The notes under the pieces: generated by a model
Database searches by the model: none
Told to the model about the DNA's origin: nothing
The model's input: only the letters and a program-made list of their open reading frames with translations
From: Aphanothece sacrum FPU1
Lineage (GTDB): Bacteria > Cyanobacteriota > Cyanobacteriia > Cyanobacteriales > Microcystaceae
Length of the DNA stretch: 64,000 nucleotides
Assembly (NCBI RefSeq): GCF_003864295.1
Contig: NZ_BDQK01000013.1
Location: forward strand, 1,004,501-1,068,500
Direction of reading: 5' to 3'
Shown here: positions 50,657 through 59,562 of the stretch, one piece after another
How positions within the stretch are numbered: the first letter of the stretch is position 1
Layout of the letters: every line of letters begins with the position of its first letter
Position numbers and translations under genes: made by a program

Positions 50657-51439
50657 ATGCTTTCTCCATTTCCAGGGATGAATCCCTATCTAGAACATCC
50701 TTCTCTGTGGGCAGGAATCCATCATCGGTTAATTACCGCGATCGCCGATGATCTCGCGCCTAAACTTCGTCCAAGGTACATTGTAGCCATCGAAGAACGG
50801 GTATATGAAGTGAATGGGGACACCAATCTTCTAGTAGGTGTACCCGATGTTTTGGTGCAAAGTTCCCTCTCTTTAGGGCGATCAAATCAATCTGATGTTG
50901 GGGTTGCCTTAATCCCTCAACCGATGGAGATATTGTTACCAATACCGGAGATTATGACAGAAGCTTATTTAGAAATTCGTGGGGTGAAAACTGAGGAAGT
51001 TGTGACCATTATTGAGATACTTTCTCCCAAAAATAAACAGGTAGGAATCGGACGATTGCAATACGAAACAAAGCGACTAAAAATTTTGGGGAGTGGGACT
51101 CATTTGGTTGAGATTGATTTGTTACGTCAAGGAAATTCTATGGCAATGGTGGGAAATTTTGGGCAAAATCATTATAGGATTATGGTTAGTCATAGTGAAA
51201 CTCGGCCAAAGGCTCAACTTTATGGTTTTAATGTGCGCGATAAGATTCCTGAGTTTCCAGTGCCATTAATAGCTAGTGAACCAGAACTGATGATCGATCT
51301 TAATATATTGCTCGATGAAATTTATGATCACGGAAGCTATGACTTAAGAATAGATTACAGTCGTCCCCCGATTCCTCCTTTGTCAGAACCGGATATGATT
51401 TGGGTGAAGGAAATTTTAAATAATAGTGAGAAAAATTGA
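50657..51439 (+). CDS. DUF4058 family protein
   Basis: A 260-residue DUF4058 protein, a family widespread in cyanobacteria and thought to have a PD-(D/E)XK-like fold. Typical segments are the opening SPFPGMNPYLEHPSLWAGIH, RYIVAIEERVYEV, then YLEIRGVKTEEVVTIIEILSP-KNK and LVEIDLLRQGNSMAM. Function unknown; members are often multi-copy like Uma2. An AGGAG box lies just upstream of the ATG. Confidence 0.85.
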   Translation: MLSPFPGMNPYLEHPSLWAGIHHRLITAIADDLAPKLRPRYIVAIEERVYEVNGDTNLLVGVPDVLVQSSLSLGRSNQSDVGVALIPQPMEILLPIPEIMTEAYLEIRGVKTEEVVTIIEILSPKNKQVGIGRLQYETKRLKILGSGTHLVEIDLLRQGNSMAMVGNFGQNHYRIMVSHSETRPKAQLYGFNVRDKIPEFPVPLIASEPELMIDLNILLDEIYDHGSYDLRIDYSRPPIPPLSEPDMIWVKEILNNSEKN

Positions 51440-51645
51440 TAATTTCCCCAAAAACTAAAAGGAAGAGGGTTTAACTTCTCTTCCTTATCTCTGATTTGTT
51501 TTTTGTAATCCGAATCTGGTTTCAACTTTTTGCGTAACATTTGTTGTTGCTTTCTAAGTTGTCGTTGTCTTGCGCTTCCCCCTCGTCCTTTGTCGTTACG
51601 TCCTTGACGACGGGGGGACTCCTATCGTTTTAATCTTTCCGCCAT
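51346..51645 (-). pseudogene. Possible small basic-protein gene interrupted by a TAG codon
   Basis: On the minus strand an ATG at 51645 reads MAERLKR, then TAG (51624-51622), then continues in the same frame ESPRRQGRNDKGRGGSARQR, QLRKQQQMLRKKLKPDSDYK-KQ and beyond. The basic Arg/Gln-rich composition after the stop looks protein-like, and a TACAAT promoter-like hexamer lies upstream. It could be a gene broken by a point mutation. No family recognised. Confidence 0.3.
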
Positions 51646-51790
51646 AAATTAACCTATTGTTGACAATATATTTGATTGTAGCATCTTTTTGATGTAGGTA
51701 GGGATAATAGTCAGTTTTGCCTGACCCATAGCGGCCTTGTATGATATAATTTCTAATTAAAATGAGAATGCTGTCCCCAAAAAAGCCATT

Positions 51791-52099
51791 ATGCCCCAAG
51801 CTGTCGGTGTTATTCAAACAATAGGATTTCCTGCCGTCTTAGCGGCGGCAGATGAAATGGTCAAAGGTGGCAGAGTCACCCTAGTCTATTTTGATTTAGC
51901 AGAAAGAGGCGAATTTTTAGTTGCCATACGCGGCCCCGTTTCAGAAGTGGAAAGATCAATGGAAGCGGGAATAAAAGCTGCCGAAAACTCTTTTGGAGGT
52001 GTCGTAGTCAGTCATTATATTGTCCCTAATCCCCCAGAAAATGTACTCGCTGTTTTACCTTTAGATTATACGGATAGTGTAGAACGATTCCGAGTTTAA
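51791..52099 (+). CDS. ccmK3: Carboxysome shell protein CcmK3-type (BMC domain)
   Basis: A 102-residue bacterial-microcompartment hexamer protein for the beta-carboxysome shell. PQAVGVIQTIGFPAVLAAAD-EMVKGGRVTLVYFDLAERGE, FLVAIRGPVSEVERSMEAG and SHYIVPNPPENVLAVLPLDY are the CcmK3 version rather than CcmK1, CcmK2 or CcmK4 (note YFDLAERGEF around the pore-facing region). In other genomes ccmK3 is followed by ccmK4, with which it forms mixed hexamers; here no ccmK4 follows. Confidence 0.85.
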   Translation: MPQAVGVIQTIGFPAVLAAADEMVKGGRVTLVYFDLAERGEFLVAIRGPVSEVERSMEAGIKAAENSFGGVVVSHYIVPNPPENVLAVLPLDYTDSVERFRV

Positions 52100-52161
52100 G
52101 AATCTATTTATGAAGTATATAATATAGAAGTAGGGGCAAAACACATTGTTAAGCCTGAGAC

Positions 52162-52467
52162 TTATTTATGAATCCATTGCTTAATAGAAGACAAAATAAA
52201 CGGGAAAATAACTAATAAAATAAACACAATTTCCCCAATTCCAGGAACCCCATTAAATTCAGGATTTTTTGCTGATTCTATCTTAATAATAACCGGAGAT
52301 GATGTTGTAGAATTATCTTGAGTTTTCTCTATTTTTGGGGTTAATTCATGTTTGGGAGAATGGTTATCATGAACATGACCCTCATGAGCTAATAGAGGTT
52401 CAGAAACAAACAATATAGAAGAAGAAATCAGGTTAAAATAGATCAGATTTCGAGAAGTCATAATCAA
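52162..52467 (-). CDS. Small exported membrane protein with His-rich segment
   Basis: A 101-residue protein. A signal peptide-like start (NLIYFNLISSSILFVSEPLLA) is followed by a histidine-rich stretch HEGHVHDNHSPKHE, a Ser/Thr-rich linker and a C-terminal membrane helix GEIVFILLVIFPFILSSIK. The HEGHxHD pattern suggests binding of a metal such as copper, zinc or nickel. It is immediately behind mnmA on the same strand (stop and start adjoining). Function unknown. Confidence 0.55.
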   Translation of the reverse strand: MIMTSRNLIYFNLISSSILFVSEPLLAHEGHVHDNHSPKHELTPKIEKTQDNSTTSSPVIIKIESAKNPEFNGVPGIGEIVFILLVIFPFILSSIKQWIHK

Positions 52468-53517
52468 TTACTTTTCAATAATTCCGCCTCCTAATAATAC
52501 CTCCCCATCATATAAAACGGCCGCTTGTCCTGGAGTAATTCCAAATTGAGGGTCATCAAATAATAATTGTAGACGATTATCTCCCAAAGGAATCACATTA
52601 ACCGCAACAGCAGAAGAACGATAACGAACTTGTACTTGTACACGAATAGGAGTAACAGGTTCTAATATAGATACCCAATTCATGCGCCCTACGGTACAAT
52701 CAGATCGTCCCCCACTGTCACGCTTTCCCACAATAACCTGATTCATAATAGGGTCAAGTTTCACCACATATAAAGGTTCAGCCGCAGCTACTCCTAAACC
52801 TTTTCTTTGTCCAATTGTATAATGATGAATTCCTTGATGTTTCCCTAATATTTTACCCTCCATATCAACAATATCACCCTCTTTTTGTTGGATATATTGG
52901 TCAAGAAAAGTCTTCATAGAACCATGAGCTTCAATTAAACATAAATCTTGACTTTCTGGCTTTTCTGCAGTTTTCAGTCCAAATTCTGTGGCAATACGTC
53001 GGGTTTCTTCTTTGGTATATTCCCCTAACGGAAACAGGGTTCCCCCTAAGACATCTTGACTCAGATCATATAAAAAGTAAGATTGATCTTTATTACGATC
53101 AATAGCGCGTAATAATTGATAACGTTGAGTATTTTCATCATAACGAATACGAGCATAATGACCCGTGGCAATGCCATCGCAGCCTAATTTTTGTTTAGAA
53201 TAATCTAACATAGGGCCAAATTTGACCGCCTTATTACATTGAGAACAAGGCAGAGGAGTTATACCCGACTCATAACCAGAAACTAAGTAATCAATAATAT
53301 AAGCTTGAAATACGTCTCGACTGTCAACAATATGGTGAGAAATGCCTAATTGTTCGCAAATAAACGCCGCATCTACCATCCCTTCTGAGCAACATTGGCC
53401 CTTCCCTTTCATTAACCAAAGAGTTAAACCAATGACTTCATAGCCTTGATGATGTAAAGTAGCAGCCGCGACGGAACTATCAACCCCACCGGACAAGCCA
53501 ACGACGACCTTTTTCAT
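52468..53517 (-). CDS. mnmA: tRNA-specific 2-thiouridylase MnmA
   Basis: A 349-residue enzyme thiolating U34 of tRNA-Lys, -Glu and -Gln. The ATP PP-loop [18 protein letters not shown] opens the protein; the two catalytic cysteines are C94 ([13 protein letters not shown]) and C193 ([12 protein letters not shown]); the tRNA-binding [11 protein letters not shown] and the C-terminal beta domain ending [20 protein letters not shown] are present. Length normal. Divergent from the SPOR-like gene. Confidence 0.95.
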   Translation of the reverse strand: MKKVVVGLSGGVDSSVAAATLHHQGYEVIGLTLWLMKGKGQCCSEGMVDAAFICEQLGISHHIVDSRDVFQAYIIDYLVSGYESGITPLPCSQCNKAVKFGPMLDYSKQKLGCDGIATGHYARIRYDENTQRYQLLRAIDRNKDQSYFLYDLSQDVLGGTLFPLGEYTKEETRRIATEFGLKTAEKPESQDLCLIEAHGSMKTFLDQYIQQKEGDIVDMEGKILGKHQGIHHYTIGQRKGLGVAAAEPLYVVKLDPIMNQVIVGKRDSGGRSDCTVGRMNWVSILEPVTPIRVQVQVRYRSSAVAVNVIPLGDNRLQLLFDDPQFGITPGQAAVLYDGEVLLGGGIIEK

Positions 53518-53677
53518 AATTGTTAAACGTTCGTTAAAAAGGGAAAAACTAATTATTTACCCTTCCAGGCTAACATTATTGATATTATAATGGACGGTAT
53601 TATTTAATTGACCGAACCACCTTAGTGGCAATACTAGGGATTGACGGTGTGAGGATGTTTTTTTAGGTCAAACAATC

Positions 53678-54352
53678 ATGAATAGTTCTTTTATTTCCCC
53701 TCTGAATTCTCAGACGCAGAATTTTGTTGCGTTGTTCCGGCCTCTCTCTCAAAAATCTTCGGGTTGGCGGTGTCTGTTATACAGCCTAGTCTTGCTGCTT
53801 AGCTGTGCTAGTGTGAGTATGGCTCAAAGTGTTTCTCAGACTAAGTTACCAGCACCCCCTACTTTAGCGGTTCCGAAAACCTCTGTTTCTGCTCCTGTCA
53901 AAGCGAGTCCAGTTATTCCTAAAGTTTCTCACCCTACATCAGATAATAAGCTCTCTCAAGGGTCTACCTCTGTCCGAGAATATACGTTTCAAGCTCCTCA
54001 AACTATTTCTCCTGAGCTTCCTACCCCTGAAGTTGAAAATACTCCTCCTGTAGTTGTTTCTGAAACTCCTTCCGTATCACAAAAACCTTTGTCAACAACA
54101 GATAAACCAGGTCTTTATCGGGTTGAAGTGAGAGGTAAACAAGAGTCTGTGTTAGCTAAAGTTAAAGCGGTTGAACCTCTGGCCTTTATTCGTCAACAAG
54201 AGGGGGTTATTCATGCAGGAATGTTTCAAAATGCCCAACAAGCTCAGCAACGAGTAGAGCAACTAGGTCAAAAAGGCATATCCGCTAAGGTGGTTTCTGT
54301 TAGTCAAGATCATACTAATGACCTGACGATGCAAATGGGGCATACTCATTAA
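53678..54352 (+). CDS. Exported SPOR-like domain protein
   Basis: A 224-residue protein. A signal peptide/anchor (CLLYSLVLLLSCASVSMAQS) leads to a Pro/Ser/Val-rich linker (residues 50-140) and a C-terminal domain GLYRVEVRGKQ ... FIRQQEGVIHAGMFQNAQQA, QQRVEQLGQKGISAKVV. The pattern of beta strand, GxF, two helices and strand resembles SPOR domains, which bind denuded peptidoglycan at division sites. It ends in a histidine (MGHTH). A role at the cell wall is inferred. Confidence 0.55.
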   Translation: MNSSFISPLNSQTQNFVALFRPLSQKSSGWRCLLYSLVLLLSCASVSMAQSVSQTKLPAPPTLAVPKTSVSAPVKASPVIPKVSHPTSDNKLSQGSTSVREYTFQAPQTISPELPTPEVENTPPVVVSETPSVSQKPLSTTDKPGLYRVEVRGKQESVLAKVKAVEPLAFIRQQEGVIHAGMFQNAQQAQQRVEQLGQKGISAKVVSVSQDHTNDLTMQMGHTH

Positions 54353-54385
54353 CCAAATAATTTGGGCATTGAGATTTAAACTGGG

Positions 54386-54516
54386 TAAGTAGGTGGTCAT
54401 AATTAAAGTCACAATAGAAAAGTTCGTAGTAATGGCTTTAGCCATTATTCTACAAAGCTTTTAAGCCCTAAAGGGAACCTACTATAAACATTCGTTTATT
54501 TATGACCCCCTACTTA
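54386..54516. mobile_element. 131-bp MITE with TA ends
   Basis: The ends TAAGTAGGTGGTCATAA and TTATGACCCCCTACTTA are inverted repeats with one mismatch, each bounded by TA as in Tc1/IS630-type elements. The interior (TTAAAGTCACAATAGAAAAG, TAGGTTCCCTTTAGGGC) has no gene. An inverted copy lies at 61730-61861. Confidence 0.7.
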
Positions 54517-54588
54517 TGGGTCAAATCAGTCACCTGTTCAGTCTATGACCTACAATTAAGGAGTTATTTGATAGTACCATAGTGCATT

Positions 54589-54813
54589 ATGGAAAGAATT
54601 TCAGTTAACCCTCAAATCCACTTTGGTAAGCCTTGTATAAAAGGTACACGAATTACAGTACAGAGCATTCTTGAACTTCTTAAGGAAGGAATCTCCTTTG
54701 ATACCATTATTCAAGATTACTATCCTGACTTGCAGGTTGAAGATATTCGGGCTTGTCTTCGTTATGCAATTGCATTGATAGCGGCTGAAGACATTTCTAT
54801 CGTTTCAGTCTAA
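54589..54813 (+). CDS. DUF433 family antitoxin-like protein
   Basis: A 74-residue DUF433 protein: RISVNPQIHFGKPCIKGTRI, TVQSILELLKEGISFDTIIQ and YYPDLQVEDIRACLRYA. The family has an HTH-like fold and is usually the antitoxin-like upstream partner of a DUF5615 PIN-like gene, which follows here after two bases. The ATG lies 70 bases past a MITE. Confidence 0.85.
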   Translation: MERISVNPQIHFGKPCIKGTRITVQSILELLKEGISFDTIIQDYYPDLQVEDIRACLRYAIALIAAEDISIVSV

Positions 54814-54815
54814 CC

Positions 54816-55172
54816 ATGAAATTTCTACTTGATCAAGATGTTTACTTTATCACAGCAAAATGCTTGAGTGATGCTGGACATGATGTAGTTCTGGTGGCTC
54901 AACTTGGACTGTCACAAGGGAGTGATGAAGAAATACTTAGGCAAGCACAAGAACAGAAGCGAATTCTTGTTACCCGCGATAGGGACTATGGAAATCTCGT
55001 TTTTGTTAGAGGAATGGGAATTGGTGTCATTTATCTCCGAATTTTGCCGACAACTATAAATTCCTTACACAGCGAACTAGAGCGAATTTTACAGACTTAT
55101 TCTGAAGAAGAATTACTAAAAGCCTTTGTGGTTGTACAACCCGATGGTCATAGATTTAGAACCCTATCGTAA
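54816..55172 (+). CDS. DUF5615 PIN-like protein
   Basis: A 118-residue PIN-like protein: MKFLLDQDVYFITAKCLSDA, HDVVLVAQLGLSQGSDEEIL and RILVTRDRDYGNLVFVRG. The acidic residues D6, D8 and the D in TRDRDYG match the Mut7-C/PIN-like active site. It is the usual partner of DUF433 and likely a ribonuclease toxin; evidence is by family and pairing. Confidence 0.85.
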   Translation: MKFLLDQDVYFITAKCLSDAGHDVVLVAQLGLSQGSDEEILRQAQEQKRILVTRDRDYGNLVFVRGMGIGVIYLRILPTTINSLHSELERILQTYSEEELLKAFVVVQPDGHRFRTLS

Positions 55173-55285
55173 TAACCGTCATAAGCTTGAGGAAAACCCT
55201 ATTCTGCTCATCTTGATTCTTTTGGCAAGTTTTTGTTACATTTATTTACATAGAAAGAAACAAAACTTAAGAAAGGAGATCCATT

Positions 55286-55519
55286 ATGTTAACCCTAGTT
55301 ATTGCTTTATTAGTTGTTGGTTGGGTGGCGGCTGCAGTCATCGGTACTCAAGCTTATTTTCGAGGCGAACAAACCAAGCCTATTCATGAAAGAAACTGGC
55401 GTTCTGAGTCTTTTGAGGTCTTAGCTAAGTCCGTCACCGGAGAAACGACGGACTATAGTAAACGAGTTTTAGGTTTTCAAATGGATGCTTATGGCAGCGA
55501 AAACCTACCTACTCGCTAG
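55286..55519 (+). CDS. Single-helix thylakoid-type protein, Psb35-like
   Basis: A 77-residue protein with one N-terminal membrane helix (TLVIALLVVGWVAAAVIGTQ) and the polar segment AYFRGEQTKPIHERNWRSES-FEVL. I associate this pattern with the small cyanobacterial protein Psb35 (Ssl2148), which binds the CP47 assembly module of photosystem II and its high-light-inducible partners, but I am not certain. AAGGAG lies seven bases before the ATG. It stands alone behind the DUF433/DUF5615 pair. Confidence 0.55.
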   Translation: MLTLVIALLVVGWVAAAVIGTQAYFRGEQTKPIHERNWRSESFEVLAKSVTGETTDYSKRVLGFQMDAYGSENLPTR

Positions 55520-55561
55520 AAACTCCTGTAGGGGTCAAAGTGGCATAGACATCTTGCGGCG

Positions 55562-55769
55562 TGGTCATTGGTGTCAACTGAGTCCAAAACGCCGACAGGC
55601 TAAAGCCTGTGGCTATACCAACAAAGTCCGCCTTCGCGGACTTTCTGTAACATTAGCCTGGGTAAATAGACAAAATTAATTACACAAAATTCGTACGGGC
55701 GGGTTTTTTGCCTAAATCAATGATTATCACGAAAAAACTAGATAAACCCGCCCTGGCTGTATAATTAAT
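55562..55769. repeat. Two adjacent dispersed repeats
   Basis: 55562-55635 is an inverted copy of 43293-43357, followed by the hairpin AGTCCGCCTTCGCGGACT. 55673-55769 is a MITE-like element with imperfect ends AAAATTAATTACAC and GTATAATTAATTTT around CGGGCGGGTTTT...AAACCCGCCC, related to 10365-10440 and 50514-50635. Confidence 0.6.
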
Positions 55770-55799
55770 TTTCGCGGGATACTTATGAGGATTTCAGCA

Positions 55800-56699
55800 C
55801 TATTTTGAGGCTTTTCCGTCAATTTTAGCCAAAATATCTAAAGACTGTTGACAAAGAAGTTCGTGACAATGACCATTACTAGCTAACAACCCTCCCCATT
55901 GTCTGACATCTCCTCGGTTATAGGTTAGAGGATCGCCGTTAAAATGGGTGAATTTTCCGCCTGCTTCCGTTAAAATTAACTCTGGTGCCGCAAAATCCCA
56001 ATCTTTAGCCGCAGACTTACCAGATAGAGATATATAGACATCGGAGGTTTTTTCGAGGATAGTGGCAATTTTACCCCCAACACTGCCCATATACAGACGA
56101 TCTTTGAGGGGTAAGGCCTCGATCAACGCCTGAAAACGGTCATCTCGGTGAGTACGACTGACGACTAAGCATAAATTCTCAACTTGGTTACGATCTGAGA
56201 CACTGATCTGGTTAACCGTTCCGTCCGGGGTTTCGACAAAGGTTCCGTGACCTTTGCTGGCGAAATATAGCTTTTCTGCTTCAGGAATAGCCACTACAGC
56301 GACTACGGGACGGCCTTGATAAGCTAGGGCAATATGTAGGGCATATTCTCCCGTTTTATCGATAAAATCCCTAGTTCCGTCCAAAGGATCGATGATCCAA
56401 ACCCAGTCTTTAGCAATGGGGTCAGTTCCTTGGTGGGTTTCCTCACTGAGATAACCAAAGGTATCGGTGTCGAAAACAGCTTGTAATTTAGTTAAAATAT
56501 AGTGATTTGCGGCAATATCAGCCGCCGTCACCGGCCCATCTTTTTTATCTTCATTAATAGCTAAATTACCTTGATTTACTTCTCCACGATAATATGAACG
56601 GAGAATGTTAGCGGCCCCCCAACCTACAGAACGGGTGATCGCTTCAATTTCTGCTAATTTTTTCGTCTGTGTTAGATCCAAAATATTCCTTAGCCTCAA
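55800..56699 (-). CDS. cysQ: Inositol monophosphatase-fold phosphatase, CysQ type
   Basis: A 299-residue Mg-dependent phosphatase. The metal-binding motifs are VTAADIAANHYI, YLSEETHQGTD, WIIDPLDGTRDFID and the C-terminal KDWDFAAPELILTEAGG. The set fits CysQ-like 3'(2'),5'-bisphosphate nucleotidases that remove PAP formed in sulfate reduction; inositol phosphatase activity is also possible. Length normal. It may start a few codons later. Confidence 0.8.
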   Translation of the reverse strand: MRLRNILDLTQTKKLAEIEAITRSVGWGAANILRSYYRGEVNQGNLAINEDKKDGPVTAADIAANHYILTKLQAVFDTDTFGYLSEETHQGTDPIAKDWVWIIDPLDGTRDFIDKTGEYALHIALAYQGRPVVAVVAIPEAEKLYFASKGHGTFVETPDGTVNQISVSDRNQVENLCLVVSRTHRDDRFQALIEALPLKDRLYMGSVGGKIATILEKTSDVYISLSGKSAAKDWDFAAPELILTEAGGKFTHFNGDPLTYNRGDVRQWGGLLASNGHCHELLCQQSLDILAKIDGKASK

Positions 56700-56749
56700 T
56701 GGTTTATCTTTTTTAATTTTAAGGGAAAGGGAACCTTCTTAATCAATGA

Positions 56750-57322
56750 TCAATTTAGACTATTCAGCAGTTTTTGCGTTTCTTGATAATCATAATTATT
56801 TCCTTGTTTTTTAAATAGTTGGGCGGCGGTTTTAAAATCAGCGATCGCTTGAGTTTTATTTCCTAATATGATACTAATTTTTGCTCTTTCTAGATAAACT
56901 TCTGCCAATTCTTTATCAAGAGATAAAGCTTTTTCAAAGTCAGCGATCGCTGCTTGATAATTATTGATTTTACCATAGGCCAGACCCCTATTATAATAGG
57001 CTTCAACTTCGTAACGATTAATAGTAATAACTTGAGTAAAATTAGCGATTGCCCCTTGATAATCTCCTTTAATTCCTTTTTCCATACCTTCAATTAATAA
57101 GTCATTTAAGTTAGGATCTGAACTGTAATTTTGAGAGATAAAATTAGGTTTTATCTCTAAAGATAGATGATTAACGGTTTTACCCCACAGAGGACTTTCT
57201 AAAAAAAAGGTAGTTAATATCGCTATTTTCAAGTATAACAGATAAGTGATCGGAGAAAAATTATAAGTTCTTAATAATATTAAGCCCCTATATTGACTTT
57301 TTTTTGGTAAGTTATGATTCAT
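56750..57322 (-). CDS. Tetratricopeptide-repeat protein with N-terminal anchor
   Basis: A 190-residue protein. After a hydrophobic segment (YLLYLKIAILTTFFLESPLW, about 27-46) it has three TPR motifs between about residues 80 and 180: GDYQGAIANFTQVITINRYE, VEAYYNRGLAYGKINNYQAA and LAEVYLERAKISIILGNKTQ. It probably acts in the periplasm or at a membrane as a protein-binding scaffold. Similar TPR proteins are numerous in cyanobacteria. It ends about 50 bases after cysQ begins, on the same strand. Confidence 0.7.
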   Translation of the reverse strand: MNHNLPKKSQYRGLILLRTYNFSPITYLLYLKIAILTTFFLESPLWGKTVNHLSLEIKPNFISQNYSSDPNLNDLLIEGMEKGIKGDYQGAIANFTQVITINRYEVEAYYNRGLAYGKINNYQAAIADFEKALSLDKELAEVYLERAKISIILGNKTQAIADFKTAAQLFKKQGNNYDYQETQKLLNSLN

Positions 57323-57388
57323 TTTTACAACACAGATTATACTTTGATTTTGAGATTATTTAACCATTGAGATAACAAAAATTATTAG

Positions 57389-57760
57389 TTATTGGCAAGT
57401 TAAAATTTTACCGTTACGATAAGCTTTAGTTAACTCAGTTTTACGGGTAGGATTAAAACGTCCATAGGTAGAAATTGTGTTAAATTCTTTGGGAGTAGGT
57501 AAGGTTTGTAAGGTCTCTTCTCCTAAGTCACTAAATAAGATAACTTTTTCAATTGTGACTTGTTTTTGCTGATGTTTTTCATACAAATCTGTATAAGTTT
57601 GTAGGAGAGTTTGCCATTGTTGGGGAGGACAATAACTACGATCAATTAATAAGACATAATTCGGAGAAGCAAACACTTGACTAATTAAGATGGCTGTGAT
57701 AATAAAACACAGCCATCCTGAGGCAATAATAGTTAATAATTTCCGATTAAGTTTATTCAT
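57389..57760 (-). CDS. Small exported protein, third gene of the VWA cluster
   Basis: A 123-residue protein with an N-terminal membrane/signal segment (IIASGWLCFIITAILISQVF) and a body NYVLLIDRSYCPPQQWQTLL ... VTIEKVILFSDLGEETLQTL. The LLIDRS and LFSDLGEE strands resemble the first strands of a von Willebrand A fold, but the MIDAS serines are lacking. It lies 5 bases behind the VWA gene on the same strand, so it is probably cotranscribed. The family is not recognised. Confidence 0.55.
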   Translation of the reverse strand: MNKLNRKLLTIIASGWLCFIITAILISQVFASPNYVLLIDRSYCPPQQWQTLLQTYTDLYEKHQQKQVTIEKVILFSDLGEETLQTLPTPKEFNTISTYGRFNPTRKTELTKAYRNGKILTCQ

Positions 57761-57765
57761 TTTAC

Positions 57766-59562
57766 TTACAGATTTGTTTGGAATAATTCTTTGAGTAAGT
57801 CTTTAACATTTTCGGGGTTTCCTTTTTTAACAGTAGACTCTCTTAAGGCAGCAATTGATTGTAATTCTTGTTCATTTACTTCTCCATAAGCAATAGGATA
57901 AACTCGCACACCACTATATTCTATAATAGAACTAATATCTTTAAAAGTAAAGCCTTGATTAACTGCTCCATCCGTTAATAATAACAAATAAAATCGTCCA
58001 TCAGGATTTGCTTTTTTCTGTTCCATTAGTTTAGATAAAGCTACCATAACACCATCATACATGGCGGTTGCACCATCAGCCCGTAAACTATCAATACCTG
58101 CAAGCAACCGTTTATGTTGGAGTTCATCAAAAGGGACCAAAGGAACTAATTCATTAGGGGTATCTCCATAGGTTATTAACCCAATATAATTACCTGTATT
58201 AATTTCTTTACTCGCAATGTTTAAGCCTTCTTTAACAGCGTTTAAAGGTTCTCCATCCATTGAACCACTGGTATCAATAACTGCCATTAAATAAACTGTT
58301 TTACCAGAATCTTTTTGTTGTTTCCAAAATGCTTGACCCCTGGTTAAAACATTTCCACTTGGTAGAGGAGGAAATTCATTTTTTTGTAAATATTCGGTGA
58401 CTTCTTTCCCTTTTTGTGGTGCTAATTTTTGCATCTGTTCAGAAGTTGCAAATTGAGCCAATTTTTTTAATCCTTCTTGTTGATCAGGGGTATTCCAGGA
58501 GAAACCAACTAAGGGACTATTATGAGGAACCCCAAAGGGAATATAACTGGTTTTGGCAAATTCTGGTAATTGTTTCAATGTGGCATAACTGAGATAATCA
58601 ATAGAAAAAGCTGGTAATTTTTTAGGATCTCTGAGAAATATTTCTTTTAGATCTGTTGTGGTTAATGCTGTTAGTAATACTTGCTTTTGAAACCCTGTAA
58701 AAATAGAATTAACTTGAGGTGATTGTAAGTCAGCAATGGTTAACGGTTTGCCATCTTTATCATGACCTGCTGCTCGCCAAAAGATAGTATAAAGTAAATT
58801 AAGTCCGGTAGAACTAGCATAAGGATTTGTATAACCAATAGTAATTTTTCTAGCTAAAATAGCATCTAATACATCATCAAATGTTACTTCTTTATTGCCA
58901 AAAATTTCTTGTTTAACTTGCTCATTAAGTACAATTCCTGCATTACTAGGAAGTAAAGCTTTATTAATATTAATTGGCTCAATTCCGGCACTTTTTAACA
59001 TCTGTATCCACAAGTCATGAGAGGGTGTATAACCGGCCGGTTTAACTACTTTAGCGGCAATCATTTGTTGACCAATTCCAGAGGGAATATTTCGCACACC
59101 AACTTGAATAATTTTTCCTGAACTGGTTTTATTTTTTTGTTGATTAAACTTTTCTATGACATCAACAAACCATCGTTCATCTTCCTTAGTTGCGTTTGCT
59201 TTTTCAGGAGAACCGAAGATTTCTAGATAGACAATATTAGTATCTTGAGTAGGTTGGGCCCCATAAATTGGATATTTATTAATAGGAGGTAAAGGTTCCG
59301 CAGTATTATCAATAGCATAACGTAAGGCTACTTCATCAGGAATAATATTATTTTGGACATTAATTTTAGGAATTATATTATTTTGTAAGATTTTATAAGC
59401 ACTATCAAAAGAGTCTGCTTGGGGAACTCCTGCTAAACATCCCCATAATAAGGTTAAACACATTCCTACTAAAAACCAAGCCTTAAATGTTTGACAAAAG
59501 GTATTTTTAATCCGTTGATAAGTTAATTTAATTCTCTCAAATAACGGGTCCTTACTTTTCAT
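57766..59562 (-). CDS. Solute-binding-like protein fused to a VWA domain
   Basis: A 598-residue protein. A membrane/lipoprotein-type segment (WFLVGMCLTLLWGCLAG, about 28-45) precedes a substrate-binding-protein-like domain (about 85-410; NIVYLEIFGSPEKANA, TIGYTNPYASSTGLNLLY, SYIPFGVPHNSPLVGFSW). A C-terminal von Willebrand A domain (about 420-598) has a complete MIDAS: VIDTSGSMDG, DGATAMYDGV and LLLTDGAVNQG. It overlaps the upstream membrane gene by four bases. Extracytoplasmic ligand sensing coupled to metal-dependent adhesion is one reading; function unknown. Confidence 0.72.
   Translation of the reverse strand: MKSKDPLFERIKLTYQRIKNTFCQTFKAWFLVGMCLTLLWGCLAGVPQADSFDSAYKILQNNIIPKINVQNNIIPDEVALRYAIDNTAEPLPPINKYPIYGAQPTQDTNIVYLEIFGSPEKANATKEDERWFVDVIEKFNQQKNKTSSGKIIQVGVRNIPSGIGQQMIAAKVVKPAGYTPSHDLWIQMLKSAGIEPININKALLPSNAGIVLNEQVKQEIFGNKEVTFDDVLDAILARKITIGYTNPYASSTGLNLLYTIFWRAAGHDKDGKPLTIADLQSPQVNSIFTGFQKQVLLTALTTTDLKEIFLRDPKKLPAFSIDYLSYATLKQLPEFAKTSYIPFGVPHNSPLVGFSWNTPDQQEGLKKLAQFATSEQMQKLAPQKGKEVTEYLQKNEFPPLPSGNVLTRGQAFWKQQKDSGKTVYLMAVIDTSGSMDGEPLNAVKEGLNIASKEINTGNYIGLITYGDTPNELVPLVPFDELQHKRLLAGIDSLRADGATAMYDGVMVALSKLMEQKKANPDGRFYLLLLTDGAVNQGFTFKDISSIIEYSGVRVYPIAYGEVNEQELQSIAALRESTVKKGNPENVKDLLKELFQTNL

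Noticed and set aside
55126-55389. Frame overlapping the ends of the DUF5615 and Psb35-like genes
   Set aside because: It overlaps two better supported genes and shows no family features.
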